In this document: positions 24,807 to 37,033 of the stretch, in pieces | How positions within the stretch are numbered: the first letter of the stretch is position 1 | Layout of the letters: each line of letters starts with the position of its first letter | Translations under genes and position numbers: made by a program | The notes under the pieces: model-generated | What the model was told of the DNA's origin: nothing | Seen by the model: the letters and a program-made list of their open reading frames with translations, nothing else | Databases searched by the model: none | NCBI GenBank assembly: GCA_963693305.1 | Contig: OY855905.1 | Span: 49,454,944 to 49,518,943, forward strand | Source of the DNA: Meandrina meandrites | Lineage: Eukaryota > Cnidaria > Anthozoa > Scleractinia > Meandrinidae | Length of the DNA: 64,000 nucleotides | Direction: 5' to 3'

Positions 24807-25262
24807 AAAATTATCACTGTTTTCCGGGATCTTTTCCGAGGTTAAGAATATTTAAAATCGACGTTTCGATCAGTTTCACTGATCTTCTTCAGGCTGTTGT
24901 TAAAAATGACAATATGGCGGATTGTTTCTCATGTTCAGCTTGGTAACCGCACCAATAAATCGTGACTGTTATACGACGTACGTGAACAAAGGGCGGGAAA
25001 ATGTAACGAGGCCTGTCAATTAATTTTACAATTGTGATACTTCACTGGCTATTACAGGCCTCGTTACATTTTCCCGCCCTTTGTTCACGAACGTCGTATA
25101 ATAGTCACGATTTATTGGTGCGGTTACCAAGCTGAACATGAGAAACAATCCGCCATATTGTCATTTTTAACAACAGCCTGAAGAAGATCAGTGAAACTGA
25201 TCGAAACGTCGATTTTAAATATTCTTAACCTCGGAAAAGATCCCGGAAAACAGTGATAATTT
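24807..25262. mobile_element. Penelope-type inverted terminal pair, no coding body
   Basis: Two arms of about 200 bp are inverted and nearly identical: TTATCACTGTTTTCCGGGAT to CGTTACATTTTCCCGCCCTT and back. They meet at a small spacer around 25020-25050. Each carries CTGAAGA, a six-pair hairpin (GATCAG, TGAAA, CTGATC), then GAAACGTC (25178-25210, and inverted at 24892-24860). Hairpin-GAAAC ends of this kind are known from Penelope-like elements. No reverse transcriptase remains. Confidence 0.6.
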
Positions 25263-25546
25263 TAATTTCTTAAGATGAGAGGTGAAAGTTTCAGAAATAG
25301 GATTAAATTAAGGTAATTTATTTATTTATATTATAGCGAATTCTTGGTTTTCACGTGAAGTCATCAAAATTCTATCCTTGATCTTGTTGAAGGTTTTTAG
25401 CTCGATAGGATCTGCCGTCCTTGAGATAGAGCATTTTGAACTGCGGAGTTTCACACCACACGAAGATGGCCGCCGTCATGCGCCAGAAGGCTTTCACCTC
25501 GAAGATATGTTTACAGTCCGACGATCAGGCGATAATTAGCCTGCGT

Positions 25547-25793
25547 GCAGACATTCTCGTCCCCAGAGGCCGCGATCCTTCTGGTCTGCGCCAGGAATCG
25601 AGACCTCTGGTCGCTCCCGATTTCTGAGCATGCGCAGAGTACCCGTTTGGTAAGTGTTTTTCAGCCAATCAGATTTGTCATATGTGACATTGAGTCCGTG
25701 AATCGCGGACTTCCGGTTTTGGAGGCGGCCAGAGGTTTCGATTCCTGGCGCAGACCAGAGGGATCGCGGCCTCTGGGGACGAGAATGGCGTGC
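25547..25793. mobile_element. MITE with CTCGTCCCCAGAGGCCGCGA ends
   Basis: Its left arm (CTCGTCCCCAGAGGCCGCGA, then TCTGGTCTGCGCCAGGAATC) is the inverse of its right arm (GATTCCTGGCGCAGACCAGA, then TCGCGGCCTCTGGGGACGAG). A related fragment is at 44414-44468. Confidence 0.8.
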
Positions 25794-25847
25794 AGACGTC
25801 TCCACACAGGCTAGAGATAATGAGTGCAATCAAAACTTTCTTCCAGC

Positions 25848-26278
25848 ATGATTAAAAACATAAAACAAACAGCGGTAATAAACATTGTGAAAAATCGCAT
25901 TTTACTAACTTGACGTTTCGTATGCTATGCAACATACATTTTCAAAAGTATGACCGTTACAAAATTTTAACGACTATTATATATTGTTATGAAAAGGGTC
26001 TGGAACCTAGAATGAGACAATTGATCCACAGCAGTAACTTAATATGATCGCTTAGGTTAAAAGAGCAACAACCTCTCACTGCCAGCGTTGGCATTTAATG
26101 AGGGTTGTAGCTCTTGAATGAATAAGGAAAATAAAAGAGACCTTATTCATTCAAGAGCTACAACCCTCATTAAATGCCAACGTTGGCAGTGAGAGGTTGT
26201 TGCTCTTTTAACCTAAGCGATAATATTACAATGTTTATTAACGCTGTTTGTTTTATGTTTTTAATCAAGTTACGATGG
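25848..26278. mobile_element. Nested palindromic element with Penelope-like motif
   Basis: The outer arms (ATTAAAAACATAAAACAAAC and GTTTGTTTTATGTTTTTAAT) and inner arms (TTAGGTTAAAAGAGCAACAA and TTGTTGCTCTTTTAACCTAA) are inverted. Near the left end, the minus strand of 25946-25911 reads TGAAAATGTATG, a loop, then CATACGAAACGTCA, again a hairpin followed by GAAACGTC. Confidence 0.6.
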
Positions 26279-26619
26279 CCTAAAACCAAGAGTTCTTCCA
26301 GCATGCTTTGCGAGTCGTGTCCAACACAGCCTGGCTAATGTGGATCCGAATGACAGCCAAAACTATTTTTGTGGGTGAAATTCAAGCTTATTTCAACTCG
26401 TGTCGAATGCTAGAAGCGACTGAAGTCTCCTACCATGTAATGAACAGGGTTATAGGGTCTTATAGCGAATAGACGTAAAATAGCTCTAAATTCGGCTTGC
26501 AAACACGTTGTCACGATAGCAAACAACACCGTGCTATGTTTCGTTGACTGTATTTAGTAATTCGCTACTTTATTTATTGCTCAAACGTTTCCTCGTTTAA
26601 ATCCCATACAAATTCTTAT

Positions 26620-27056
26620 ATTACTGCGAAAGCGTCTCGACGAATTTATTTGCTTAAGCAAGACCAGGCAACTTAAGCGCGCTGGCATAGACCGTACATC
26701 TCTAATTCAATTTTATTGTGCACGCATCCGTTCCGTCCTAGAATATGCATGCCAGGCTTTCCATTCCAGCTTGCCAGCCTTTGTCCGACCAAATAGAGAG
26801 GGTTCACAAAAGAGTCTTAAGGACTCTATTCCCAGAGGCTTCGTATAGCAAGGCCCTGCAAGAAGCGGGTTTAAAAACACTCTTTCATAGACGCGAAGAA
26901 TTATGTAGCATTCTGTTTAAACAAATTGTAGAGAGCGATGGCGCGTATGTTTTCAATCCCGCGTGTAAAAACAAAGAGGTTTACAAATACTTTTATAATG
27001 CACTATGCAGATACCGTAAGCAACAATTTTTAATAGAAGTTTTATACTCGATTTGA
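26620..27056 (+). pseudogene. LINE reverse-transcriptase C-terminal fragment
   Basis: Three-frame reading gives broken but recognisable non-LTR retrotransposon sequence. It includes a segment like SDQIERVHKRVLRTLFP, then EASYSKALQEAGLKTL and HRREELCSILFKQIV, the C-terminal end of jockey/CR1-type polyproteins common in coral genomes. Stops and shifts occur before 26745. The last 103 codons are open and end at a TGA. It is a dead 5'-truncated copy, as usual for LINEs. Confidence 0.75.
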
Positions 27057-27822
27057 TGTATTTTATCATTATATAATAGTTTTTTTCTTATGACATAGTT
27101 AGGAATTTTTATAAGTTTGAACTTCTACTAAATGTACATTTAACACAAGTAATTCAGCCTATAGCTGCTAGTTGTGATTTTACTGAAATAGACGTTTTAT
27201 CTATCAAGATCGCCACTTTAATATATACAAATATCATGCTTGGGCTGCCTGTGCTCAGGTTAGTAGAGACAGTCCTCTGGCATCTTATAGTTCTTATTGG
27301 TCTGGCTCGCCTCGCTTGTTGTTTAGTTCGAGTGCATTTCGCCAATAATTCAAATTCTTTTCCTTTCATCACGCCCGCATGCTGAAAAGATGTAAATAAT
27401 ATTAATGATAGTCATAAGCCATATGCAGGCTGGCGCAGGAATAATCTATGAAAACGAATTGTTTTTAAACGTTTCGCCTCGTCCTTACACCTGTAGTTAG
27501 TCCTGTTTTTCCTAACCCTAAACCCAGTCCAATCAGTGGTTTGTGTGGGATAACTGTGGTATCGCAGACTAATGGGATCGGGTTTGTAAATGAGTTATGC
27601 AAATGAGTTGCAACATTGTATCCCACGCATCTACCCTTTGGGTTCCCTATTTTTCTCGTAGCTGTTGCTCGGACCTCCATCCAATTTTCCCTGGGTTCGA
27701 TTCTCGGTCCACAGGTGGACCCGCAGTTCGGGGCCAGTTCAGTTAGCGACGTTACCAGAGGAAAAACCTTTTTTAGCAGTAATATAATATTGTATGGATT
27801 TTCGATAACCAACTGATCGAGT

Positions 27823-28922
27823 TTAAGAAAGCATAACCATCACAGCTATCGCACACAACAGCAGATAACAATTTACTTTGCGTGAAGTCAGGGTACGCGC
27901 AGAGTTACAAAGGTCTTTGGAGCAGCAGGATGTCTCGCAATCTGATGCATCAACAATGCTCTGACAGTATCGGTCAGGATTTCTGCAGTATATCACAGAT
28001 AAACATCCTTTCCTGTATCTGTGTGCCTCCAGAAGCCCAAAGGAAAGCATAGCGCATTTTGTTCGTGGCTGGCAAGTTTCTTTGGTCCGTGTGATGTCAC
28101 AGGCGTGAAATGATTCATTGCTTGAACAAATGAAGCAATCCAGCGAAAACACAGCTGCAAAAAGATGTCAGAACTCAGCTGTCATGCAACACTAGTGACT
28201 TTAGTCGTTTATGAACACGCTGTCGATTGGAAGTCTTTGAATACGCTAAAATTCAAAATCAATCTTGTGGAATATGCCACAATATGTGGTAAGACATTTT
28301 GTTTCATGACAAAAGTCAAATAAAATAGGAACACTGATATTTTAAAAGCTTTGGTTAGTCTGTCTCCATAAATCAGTTGGACGATATTTTTTTTCAATCA
28401 CGGCGATAGTCGTCTGGTTCTCAAATCATCCCTACCCTGCAACCAGACTCGCTTCAATCACAAGGATTCAGACAAACGTTGTTATAAGTTTGAAAAATAT
28501 TGACGTCTTTTTAGAATCAGAGGAGTCTTGTCAGAAGCTTTTTACACTTGCGGAAATACGTCTGCGTTCGCAGGCTAGGAGCAGCCATTATCGATCAAAA
28601 TTTAACTTTTCTTTGTTGACGGAACTTGGCTTAGCTAGTCTGGTCAATATACCTTCATTAAAGAAACTAACTTTACAAACTTTAAATATGATCGATTCGA
28701 CGAAAACTCTAATAACTTGATCTTACCGCGGGCACTGGCCCTGGCGTCCAGTTCAATCCCTTAAATTTTGAAGAATTTCTAAATGAGTTTCTGATAAAAT
28801 TCAATAAATCTTCATTTGTTCTACTCATTGAATCACTGATCATGAAGTAAGACATGTTTCTTACCTTGTAACAAGAGACAAAAACAAAGTAATCCTACAG
28901 ATTTACAAAATCTGACAGCCAT
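27823..28922 (-). CDS. Ly6/uPAR three-finger protein, gene C
   Basis: Two minus-strand exons, 28922-28865 and 28154-27823, make 129 residues. Exon 1 is a signal peptide (MAVRFCKSVGLLCFCLLL) ending phase 1 before GTAAGA. Exon 2 starts after TTTTTGCAG. The domain runs from LDCFIC to CCSKDLCN with 12 cysteines, including DCETSCC, and a hydrophobic end (CYLLLCAIAVMVML) fits a GPI signal. It is the only one of the six Ly6 genes on the minus strand, and it faces away from gene D. Receptor or ligand is unknown. Confidence 0.92.
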
Positions 28923-29786
28923 GTTCTCTGATCTCACTGACTTAAACAATTTTGTTTCCATAGCTATTTTTATATCGCCGCAAAACAAAGTTGATTGACA
29001 CAGTAATTTGAACTCTCACCAGCTTGGTCACTTGACCAGGGCTTTTTCAGCCGTACTCAAGCAAGCCTACGTAGCTGGCGGTTTTCTTGGGTTTAAGCAC
29101 ACTCGAGTAAGCGGCGAAGCCGCGAAAAGCCGTGATGGGGCTAGAGATGAGTCAACTGTTTTTCTCCCATAATGAAATGCACTGCATCGGCGTGAGATAG
29201 CCTTTCAGCCCCCCAACCCCCCTCCACATAAAAATCAACCCTGATCCCCCTCCTCCATACATTTGTTTGGTTTTATCATAGTTTATAAGCTCGAGCTATT
29301 TTTAGCCGTGTCATGCCAGCATGCAAACTCTATGTATCAAGCTATCAACAATGAAGACGAAACAACATAAAGCTGATTGGTAATGATAATCACACACCCT
29401 TTTGCGGAATTTGTAAAATTGTCACATTATAAGATCTTCACAGCAAACTAGCGTCTGCAATGTATATTTGTTTTAAATAATATTGCATACATGTATAAAG
29501 ACATTAGTGAAAAGCAATTAAAAAAGGACGTAAAGGAGAATAAAGAACTTATGGCTCAAGTCATTTAGATTTGTGTGATTTGGGAAACAAAGCGGACTGC
29601 TACAATATGTGCGCCCTTGCTTGAGCACATGTGCCGGCGGACCCGAGGATGCTGCAGTCAGCTGTACATTGCATAAAATTACTTTGACCATCTCAGTGGG
29701 TTTCGTGTCAACTTGTTGTGATAATCAACATTCCACTGCTGACTTCGCTGCGGAAACGTTCACAGTTGCCAGCAGTCCGAATTGCG
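28923..29786. other. Spacer between divergent Ly6 genes C and D
   Basis: The two start codons are 864 bp apart on opposite strands, so the promoters of both genes must lie here. No clear TATA box, exon or RNA gene is seen. A C-rich patch is at 29210-29260. Confidence 0.5.
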
Positions 29787-31993
29787 ATGGAACTTGCATG
29801 GCTCTCAGCTTCTTTTCTGCTTGTCAGTGTTTTCGCATTGTGTGGTAAGTACTCCTTGAACTTTAGTCGTTTAAGTTGTCTTTTTGTAAGCGGGACGATT
29901 CATGTGTTGTCAATACATTGTGATGTGATCAGGAAGCTTCACGTGCCGCTTGTTGTTGCTAAGATTTTCTCTTTACCCTTTAGCACTGTGATGACTACTT
30001 ATACGAGTACTTACTGAACCTGACAGCAGCAAAGTTTGCATCATTCCTGGCACCACATGTGTCGAACAAAAACGTAACTCATCTCCATTTTGTAAACCAG
30101 TAACTTGCGCTTATTTATACCCATACTCTTTCGCCCTTGAGTTCGTCTGTCTGGCCTGTATCAATTTTTCCTCACCTGGGGTTGGTAAATCGTGTCTAAA
30201 GCAAACATAGTCAGTCTTGAGTAACATCAGTCAATTAATATTTTTAAAAAAAAAACAGGTTTTCGCCGTGTTTGATTGTCTTGCTTGTACTTGTTGTGTT
30301 CCCTTGGGCTCAACTGCCGATTCTGTAGAAACATTTATAAAACAATCAGCATAAAGCGGTTCGGAATTTCGATTATTTTAATTTTTGAAATTTTCAGACG
30401 AAATAAAATTGTAAGTTACATTTGTTTGTGAATTTATATGATCCACTTCTTATATTTCAAAAGTATAAAAATCAACTTTGTTGCGTAAGAATTCTTTTCG
30501 TCGAATTTTTCCGTCGCCCTTTATATGGTATGTGTATCTTAAAAACAACTTGTAAAACTAATTTGACAGATTGGAGATTGTGTGTTACCTTTCAGGGGAT
30601 GACCTTTAATCTATTAAATTGCAGTAACATAAGCCGACAAAAAGGATTAATTATAATGTGCCGTTTTTGCGTCAAACTGTGAAAGAAGCATATACTGATT
30701 GAATTATTCTAAATACGCACTAGTCCTTTTAAACTAAACCAGCTGCTAGATCAACATAAGACAGGCTTTTAGACAAACACATTAAAGATAACCAACGGCA
30801 AGGGAGGATGCTAGATAAGAAGGTCACAGTTTAGATTTGCTACAATAGATATCAGCTTAAAGTCTTTGCCAATGTGTCAGCCGCTCATTATGTTGTGCGC
30901 CCTGCTCTTTGATGCCACGAGTATAACATGTTCTCAGTTGAGCACAATTTACCAAACATTATTCTCATTTAAACATAAAAACTCAGAAAAAAATAAAAAT
31001 AAAATAAACTCTAAAAATAGAAATTTCAGTATGCGAAGTGAGCGTACGTGACCTCTCTCGTTCTTCTGTACCAGCTCGTCTCGCTCGTTTGGGGTATTCT
31101 GTCCGAAACATTTTCAAACCTGACCAAACCTGCCGTCGTTCTAAAACTGAAAAATCGGCTATACTAATAAGTACAATTCAACTAACGAAAATACAGTATG
31201 TGTTTTAATGCAATCATTGCAAGTCATAATTATATGATGTATCGCCATTGCAATTGATCTTCCAGTAACCTTAACCAGGGCGAGAGCCCTACTGGCCGTA
31301 CAGAAAAAAACCGAGGGCCGATATTGACTTAAAAAGATTTTTATAATTATATGTGGAAAAGATAAAAGAACAGGACTCTGACCGGGGACCCACCGGCTGT
31401 TTCGGTCGGAAAAAATTCTAAACGTTGTTTTATAAACCAATAAAAAGTATGAGTCAAGTTAGTATTTCTTTTCAGTTTTTAGTTCGACCGGCGAGGAATT
31501 ACACTCTTTTTTTATAAGAACCTTTTTTCATAAGAACGTGGAGGCTGAGATTTACCCAAATTTTAAGAACATGCTAAGAACATACCCCAGGATGACAGTC
31601 GGAGAACGTCTTTATTCAGCAGTATAAAAAAAAAAAACAAGTGCAAAACTGTGGTCTACAAGTAACAGTAGAATAAACTCAATGCTTAAAAGGAAATACC
31701 TTTAAGGGGCTACGTCACCGGGATTTTGCAGAGTTTTGCTCTTAACTGTTCTGAAATTAGTGTTAGGCAACTTTGTCCATGAAAAACATTACCTTTGAAC
31801 ATTTAAAGGCAGACATTACCAATTTGTGGATAGAAATCAAAATAAAGCTATAAATATTGATGTTTTGACGACGCTCTAAAACAACTTGAAAAGTTTAGCC
31901 TTAATTTTTCAAGCTGCAATCTATTTCCTTCCAAGCCAGGGTCTCTCCCTGCCCATGCAACCCAGGAGAGAGAGACCCTGGGAACGAGGTTGT

Positions 31994-32073
<80 letters not shown>

Positions 32074-32748
32074 GTAAGTAAGTAAGTTTTAGGAGCATAA
32101 TACTATAGTCTCTCTGCTCTTGCATTATAAATATATCAAATGTTAGTTTACCGGCAATGGAGCAATCTGATTGGCTGATTATAAATGGCCCTCTGACTGA
32201 ACCTATGTCATGTAATAATCTGTTATACAGGTTTTATTCCCTTCGATAGCGTTAACCTTAAATGCGATAACAGTCGCCAGAGTATGGTATGATTTCCGCC
32301 GCTCTTTCGAGTCCAGTCTTGTTCCTCCCCGAGAACGAGCGCGGCTGGTAATCGAGCCTACGTTTGAAATGGCTTGACTGCTTCTTGTTTATTAAAACGC
32401 GTTTTCTTTTTCTTGATAGCTTCCGGCCTCACGTGCCATAGTTGTTCAAGCTCTATTTCTTTTGAAGATTGTATCAAACAGGACTCAACGGTGGGAGTTC
32501 CCTGTAGCGAAGAGTACAAGTGTGGAAAGTCTCATTACAAGTTTAAAGGAAAAGATGTTTATAGTTTATCGTGTGTCAGCATCATGCACTGCAGTAACCA
32601 TAGTAACATATGTCGTGCAAACTTGAGTGACTGTCACGTGACATGTTGCGGTGAAGATCTTTGCAACACATCCTCAACTCCAGTACTCAGCGAGGTTTTT
32701 ATTTTAACGTGCGTAATGGGGACCATTGTGATGGTCAAAGCTTTGTAA
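29787..32748 (+). CDS. Ly6/uPAR three-finger protein, gene D
   Basis: Exons are 29787-29844 and 32420-32748, giving 128 residues. The signal peptide is MELAWLSASFLLVSVFALC, ending phase 1 before GTAAGT. The second exon follows TTCTTGATAG. The 12-cysteine domain runs from LTCHSC through DCHVTCC to CCGEDLCN. Four possible N-glycosylation sites are seen (NHSN, NLSD, NTSS and the SNHS context overlaps one of them). A hydrophobic C-terminal tail suggests GPI anchoring. The 2.6-kb intron holds a (TAA)n tract. ATTAAA near 32879 may serve as poly(A) signal. Confidence 0.92.
31997..32072. repeat. (TAA)n microsatellite in Ly6 gene D intron
   Basis: About 25 tandem trinucleotides, then a short GTAA run. 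The preceding GAGAGAGACCCTGGGAACGAGG is part of an inverted pair with CCAGGGTCTCTCC just upstream, so it may be the tail of a small element. Confidence 0.9.
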
Positions 32749-34931
32749 AAAATAGTTTTCTCATCGTCAAAAGTTTTGCACGTTGATGCAGTTTGTTTTT
32801 TTTTTACGGGATTTTGTAGGTCCTCAATACTGGTCGAAATAACTTTTCTGAGTTTGAATTGATAAGGAAATTAAAGAACATTTGGATTTATTTTCGCATG
32901 ATATAAACTGCATAATAACAGGAGTTTTAATGCCAGGAGTTTTAAGTGACAAGTCCTCCAGAGAGCGCGTCAAGTTCATTCCTCTTTTATTAGCCTGGGT
33001 AGATCAGTAAATCAGTGAGCTAAATCGACCCTGAACACAGACATCAAGACTTTATACGCATCCAAACGACGCCAATCTCAGACTCCAGAGTTTGATGGCT
33101 GCAACCTGGTGGATTCTCAAAACAGTACAGCAATCGAGTTAGTCTAAATCTCAAGCAGCCCTTATGCATACCTCTCATGACAGTAGAATCTCTCTGGTGA
33201 TGTCATTGGCCTCGCCATGTCTACGTTTTTACTCTATTCTTTTCAACATCAGGTCAAACTCATGAGAGTAACTCCCAGATGTGCGAAGACATGGCCGTTC
33301 AGCAAACTTGTTTGACTTGGTAATCAACGCTTCTTTAGAGCGAATTTCACTTAAGTGTCGAAATATTAATTTGCGTTTTAAGAGAAATATGACACTTATT
33401 AGTTATGAACAAGATAAAGAATAATGTATAAATAGTACGAAAACTACAATAATAATAGTAATAATTAGAGTAGTAACAATAGTGAAAGACCGCCACTCCA
33501 GGCAGGGCCTCATTAGAGTGAGCGTAGTAAAACCACAACCAAAGTAATCACTCTGTTCAATCAAAAACAACACAAGAAAATCAATGAACCAATCAAAACT
33601 CGAAGCAAATACTTGCAGCCGGTACAAAGCGTAGGAGAACGTGTGTAGGCGAGTCGCGATTGGTTTTGCTTTTGATTGAGAAATGGCGCGATTTTTCTTA
33701 GCTTATCACTAATAAGGGTACTATTGCAAAACGAATGCAAACGCTCAGTATGCTCACAGACCAATGTTGACATCATCAATCAAAGGTATGCACGTAAGAT
33801 TAAAGAAGCGCTTCACATCCGTTGGGAAAAACCAATACTTATCGCACAAATCCATTGGGAGGAGGAATCCTGTGTCGTATGTCTAAATTTGAGATGTGCC
33901 TATTTATTTTATGGTACTTAACGTCGCTTGGCATCGCTGCCGGAGTTCGGCCAGAAAGGATGTTTTGAGTAAAATGTAAGCTTCTAGACTTTCTATTAAT
34001 CGATGAATTCCTTCGCTCGCACGCCCGCTTTGCAGCCTAAACAGCTCACTGCGCTCGCTAGCTAACTATTCTACTGTGAAACTCGTGAGGTCGACCTCTA
34101 ACAAATCTAATAAGCTTCGGTAAGACTACCTTTTTTACGGATTTCTGTCTTTATATTGAATATATTTAAAAAAAATAACTCCAAGTCGTTGAGTTATTTA
34201 CTTAGCCCAATAAACTGACTAAGTATGAGAGAATTCGATTTTTTTTATTGTGGCCACAATTTCTTTGACTTTTACCGACACTTACTCTTTAGGGGCTTTG
34301 TAACGTCACCCTGTTGTAGCATTTTAGATGATTCTAGTTCCGAAATACAGGCTCCCTTGTGGGCAGCGGCTATTGCATGTTTTTTTTTCCATTTTGATAC
34401 CATTGATGATTTTGCCCCTGAACGTCTAAATTGCTCAATTTTAATTTTTGCACAGGTGAAAAATATTTATATCACTTTCACTTGAAGCTTCATAAACCAA
34501 TTAAAGTGACATAGTTTGGACGGGGAGTCAATTATTTTTATTTTTTTTTCATCTGATGTTAGGTAAACTAAACTGTTTCGCATTCTCATTTTTCCAGTCG
34601 GTTTAGCAAACATTTGGATAAATGGCGCTAGCTGTGGAGCTTACATGGTTTTTATGTTTGATACATTGCGAAGCTGTCTAAAATTAAAACCGATCTTTTT
34701 CCGGTCCATTGTCGATTTGCATTATTGAAAAACTAGTTTACAGAGAGACCATTATTTTTATGACGTTTTAAATACAACAAATTCATTTATGCTCATTTCT
34801 GGCTTAATAGAGCGTAAAAACTGTCATCTCGCGCAAACGTTATTAAAGAATTGTTTGCAGATCATCAAACTACGGATAAACGCACTTCACACGAATTTCG
34901 TCAGCTTGGCATGTAGTTAAGAGATGCACCC
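32749..34931. other. Spacer between Ly6 genes D and E
   Basis: A/T-rich sequence with the gene D 3' UTR at its left and the gene E upstream region at its right. I see no convincing exon, RNA gene or complete element. Confidence 0.5.
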
Positions 34932-36973
34932 ATGTTGGATAAAAAGTTGAAAAGCGTTTTTCGGATGCCACTTATCTGTTTAATCATTTTAATGATCGTC
35001 TCACTGAACGGAGGTGAGTGTTTCTTCTTGTTGAGTAATTAAACTTAATTAACATTCTCTACAGGCAAATTAAATGAATATATTGTAGTGATACACCTCA
35101 GGTACTCATGGTAACGCGTATGAAGCTCTATTACTGTCTTCTCAATGCTAAGCCGAGGGAGTTTTTAAATAAAGTGCTAACTGTTCTGTTTCTTACTTTG
35201 TCCTTGGTAACAACGACAAAACGTGTTATTTATTCCCTGAGGCGGTAGACATCCCATCGGCTAAAAACTAATTCTTATAAGATCCCTAGTTCTTCAAAAG
35301 TCGACCTTTTTTTCGGTATAGGTAGTACATATCTCAGGAACATCGATAACAAAAAACACCACTTGCCACAAATGCTTCGATGGCTGTCTTTCAATTCATT
35401 TTCAACTCACTGTTTTCTTGGGTTGTTCGAGAAAAATGTGGACCGGGATATTAACTTGAATTAATTAAGCTTTCAGCAAGTAAACAAACTTGCTATTAAT
35501 CCTAAATAATTTCGTTGTTATGACCAGTTTCTGACATTATTATCATATATAATTGCTCTGTCCACGTATTTAATTAATTAGTCTTTCATGACAGCCGTCA
35601 CGTTTTAGATACAAATTATTGTTTGTCATAAAAACCCAACACATTTTGTTGTTGTTATCAACTGGCCACTGTCTTCCTTATTTTCTTCTTTTCGATGTTT
35701 ACATAAAACTCGAGAATGAACAAGATTTCAGCTGAAGCCATCTGGGCCGGCACCAGCCGCATAATAAAACCTGCACAGGTTATAAATTTCCAACCAGCCC
35801 CCCCCCCCCCCCCCTCCCCTTGTCACAATTATAAGATAATTACCTCCCCCTTTCTCAGGGATCCGAGTTATTGAAACGAATTGAGACAAGCAGTGATTGA
35901 TGAAGGAGACACATAAAAAATATTCGACCAATTTTGATTACAAATCAAAAAATAATTATGTAACTGGTTTGAATCCAGTTCAACGAGCGGTTGGTCTGAT
36001 TTGGCCGTCCAGCCCAGGGGGGGTACTCGAAGTATACATGACGGGGGGGTCCGACGGAGCTTCATATTGCAAACCCAAAAAATATACACAAGCCTGAAAT
36101 TTTGGACCCAAAAAAATACCTGGCATCAAAATTTCCAACCCAAAAAAATACAAGACTTAAATGCCTCAGTACTGATTTATTCAATTAAGCAGAACTTTCT
36201 AATGCATGATTTTGCATTAATAAGCTTATGAAATTGGTATGTCTGGTAATGTCTCTTCATCCTCCCTTCTGCTCCACATTTACAGAAAACGAAAACAAGA
36301 AACGAAAAGTTCGCTCGGAGATAAGACCCAAAACAATATGCGTATTTTTTAAGACCTAAAAAAATACATGAAAGATCTCTAGACCCAAAAAATACCGAGC
36401 GTGTAAATTTTCAACCCAAAAAAATACGTCGGACCCCCCGTCATATATACTTCGAGTATCCCCTCTGGGCTGTCTGGTTGGGCCGAACGGACGTTATCCC
36501 CTTTTAGAGTCAAGACTTTTGACACCACTATCTCACTCGGTGGATTCCACCCGAAATGAACAGAGTAAGTCATATTAAAGATCCACAAACTTAACTCTGT
36601 TGTGTTGTTATTATTATTAGTTTCCAGTTTTCTCTGTTATTCGTGCACAAGCAAGGCATCATGGGACGAATGTAAGCAGCTGCAGTCCAAGGTATTCTGT
36701 TCAGGCGCTGACCAATGTTTAAAACTTCGCTATGAGCCTTCGAGTGGCGGAAATATTTATCAAAAAGGTTGTGCTGTTTCGACTCAGTGTTCATCGACTA
36801 CAAGACCAGAATGCAAGACTTTGGGATCCTATAAGAAGTGCGATGTTATGTGCTGCAGCGAGGAGCTGTGTAACAACAGCAACATGACTCTTGGAAGTAA
36901 ATTTGGGATAACAATGTCATTATGTTTATTTCTTATTTCATTACATAACTTATTTGTCGCGTACAGGCTGTAG
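34932..36973 (+). CDS. Ly6/uPAR three-finger protein, gene E
   Basis: Exons are 34932-35013 and 36621-36973, giving 144 residues. Exon 1 has a longer basic N-terminus (MLDKKLKSVFRM) before the hydrophobic core PLICLIILMIVSLNG; translation might instead begin at the inner Met12. It ends phase 1 before GTGAGT. Exon 2 follows TTATTATTAG. The domain runs from FLCYSC to CCSEELCN with 12 cysteines, including KCDVMCC, and ends in a GPI-type hydrophobic tail. A MITE (36011-36471) sits in the intron about 150 bp before exon 2. A hammerhead-like motif begins right after the stop codon. Confidence 0.92.
36011..36471. mobile_element. MITE family 1, copy 2 (inverted relative to 18.4 kb)
   Basis: Its ends are AGCCCAGGGGGGGTACTCGA and ACTTCGAGTATCCCCTCTGG then GCT. 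The centre ATGATTTTGCATTAATAAGC and the ACCCAAAAAAATAC units match the inverse of 18377-18875. About 95 percent of the blocks keep their order. Confidence 0.82.
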
Positions 36974-36981
36974 TTACCTAC

Positions 36982-37033
36982 GTTATTACCACTGATGAAG
37001 GGCTAAACCTGAAACGTTTGGTCTTCAAATAAC
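36982..37033 (+). other. Hammerhead-ribozyme-like motif in 3' UTR of Ly6 gene E
   Basis: All conserved core pieces occur in order. CTGATGA is at 36992-36998. Stem II is AGG/CCT around GCTAAA. GAAA is at 37011-37014. Helix III is two pairs (AC/GT) around GTTTG, and the cleavage triplet GTC is at 37021-37023. Helix I can form from GTTATT (36982-36987) and AATAAC (37028-37033), with an A-T pair next to the core and a 3x3 internal loop. Weak points are the A-U pair where G-C is usual at the base of stem II, and the very short stem III. Activity is not shown. Confidence 0.45.

Larger units (their letters stand above)
23236..26625. repeat. Diverged inverted repeat pair around a nested repeat block
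   Basis: The segment 23236-23478 (AAGAATTTGTATGG, then TTGAGCAATATATAAA, then GCTATTTTACGTCTA) is found in inverse form at 26386-26625 (TAGACGTAAAATAGC, TTTATTTATTGCTCAAA, CCATACAAATTCTTA). Several younger elements fill the space between. It may be two opposed copies of one LINE-related segment, since LINE sequence follows at 26620. Confidence 0.6.

Noticed and set aside
31901..32125. A poly-leucine frame.
   Set aside because: It is the reverse translation of the (TAA)n microsatellite.
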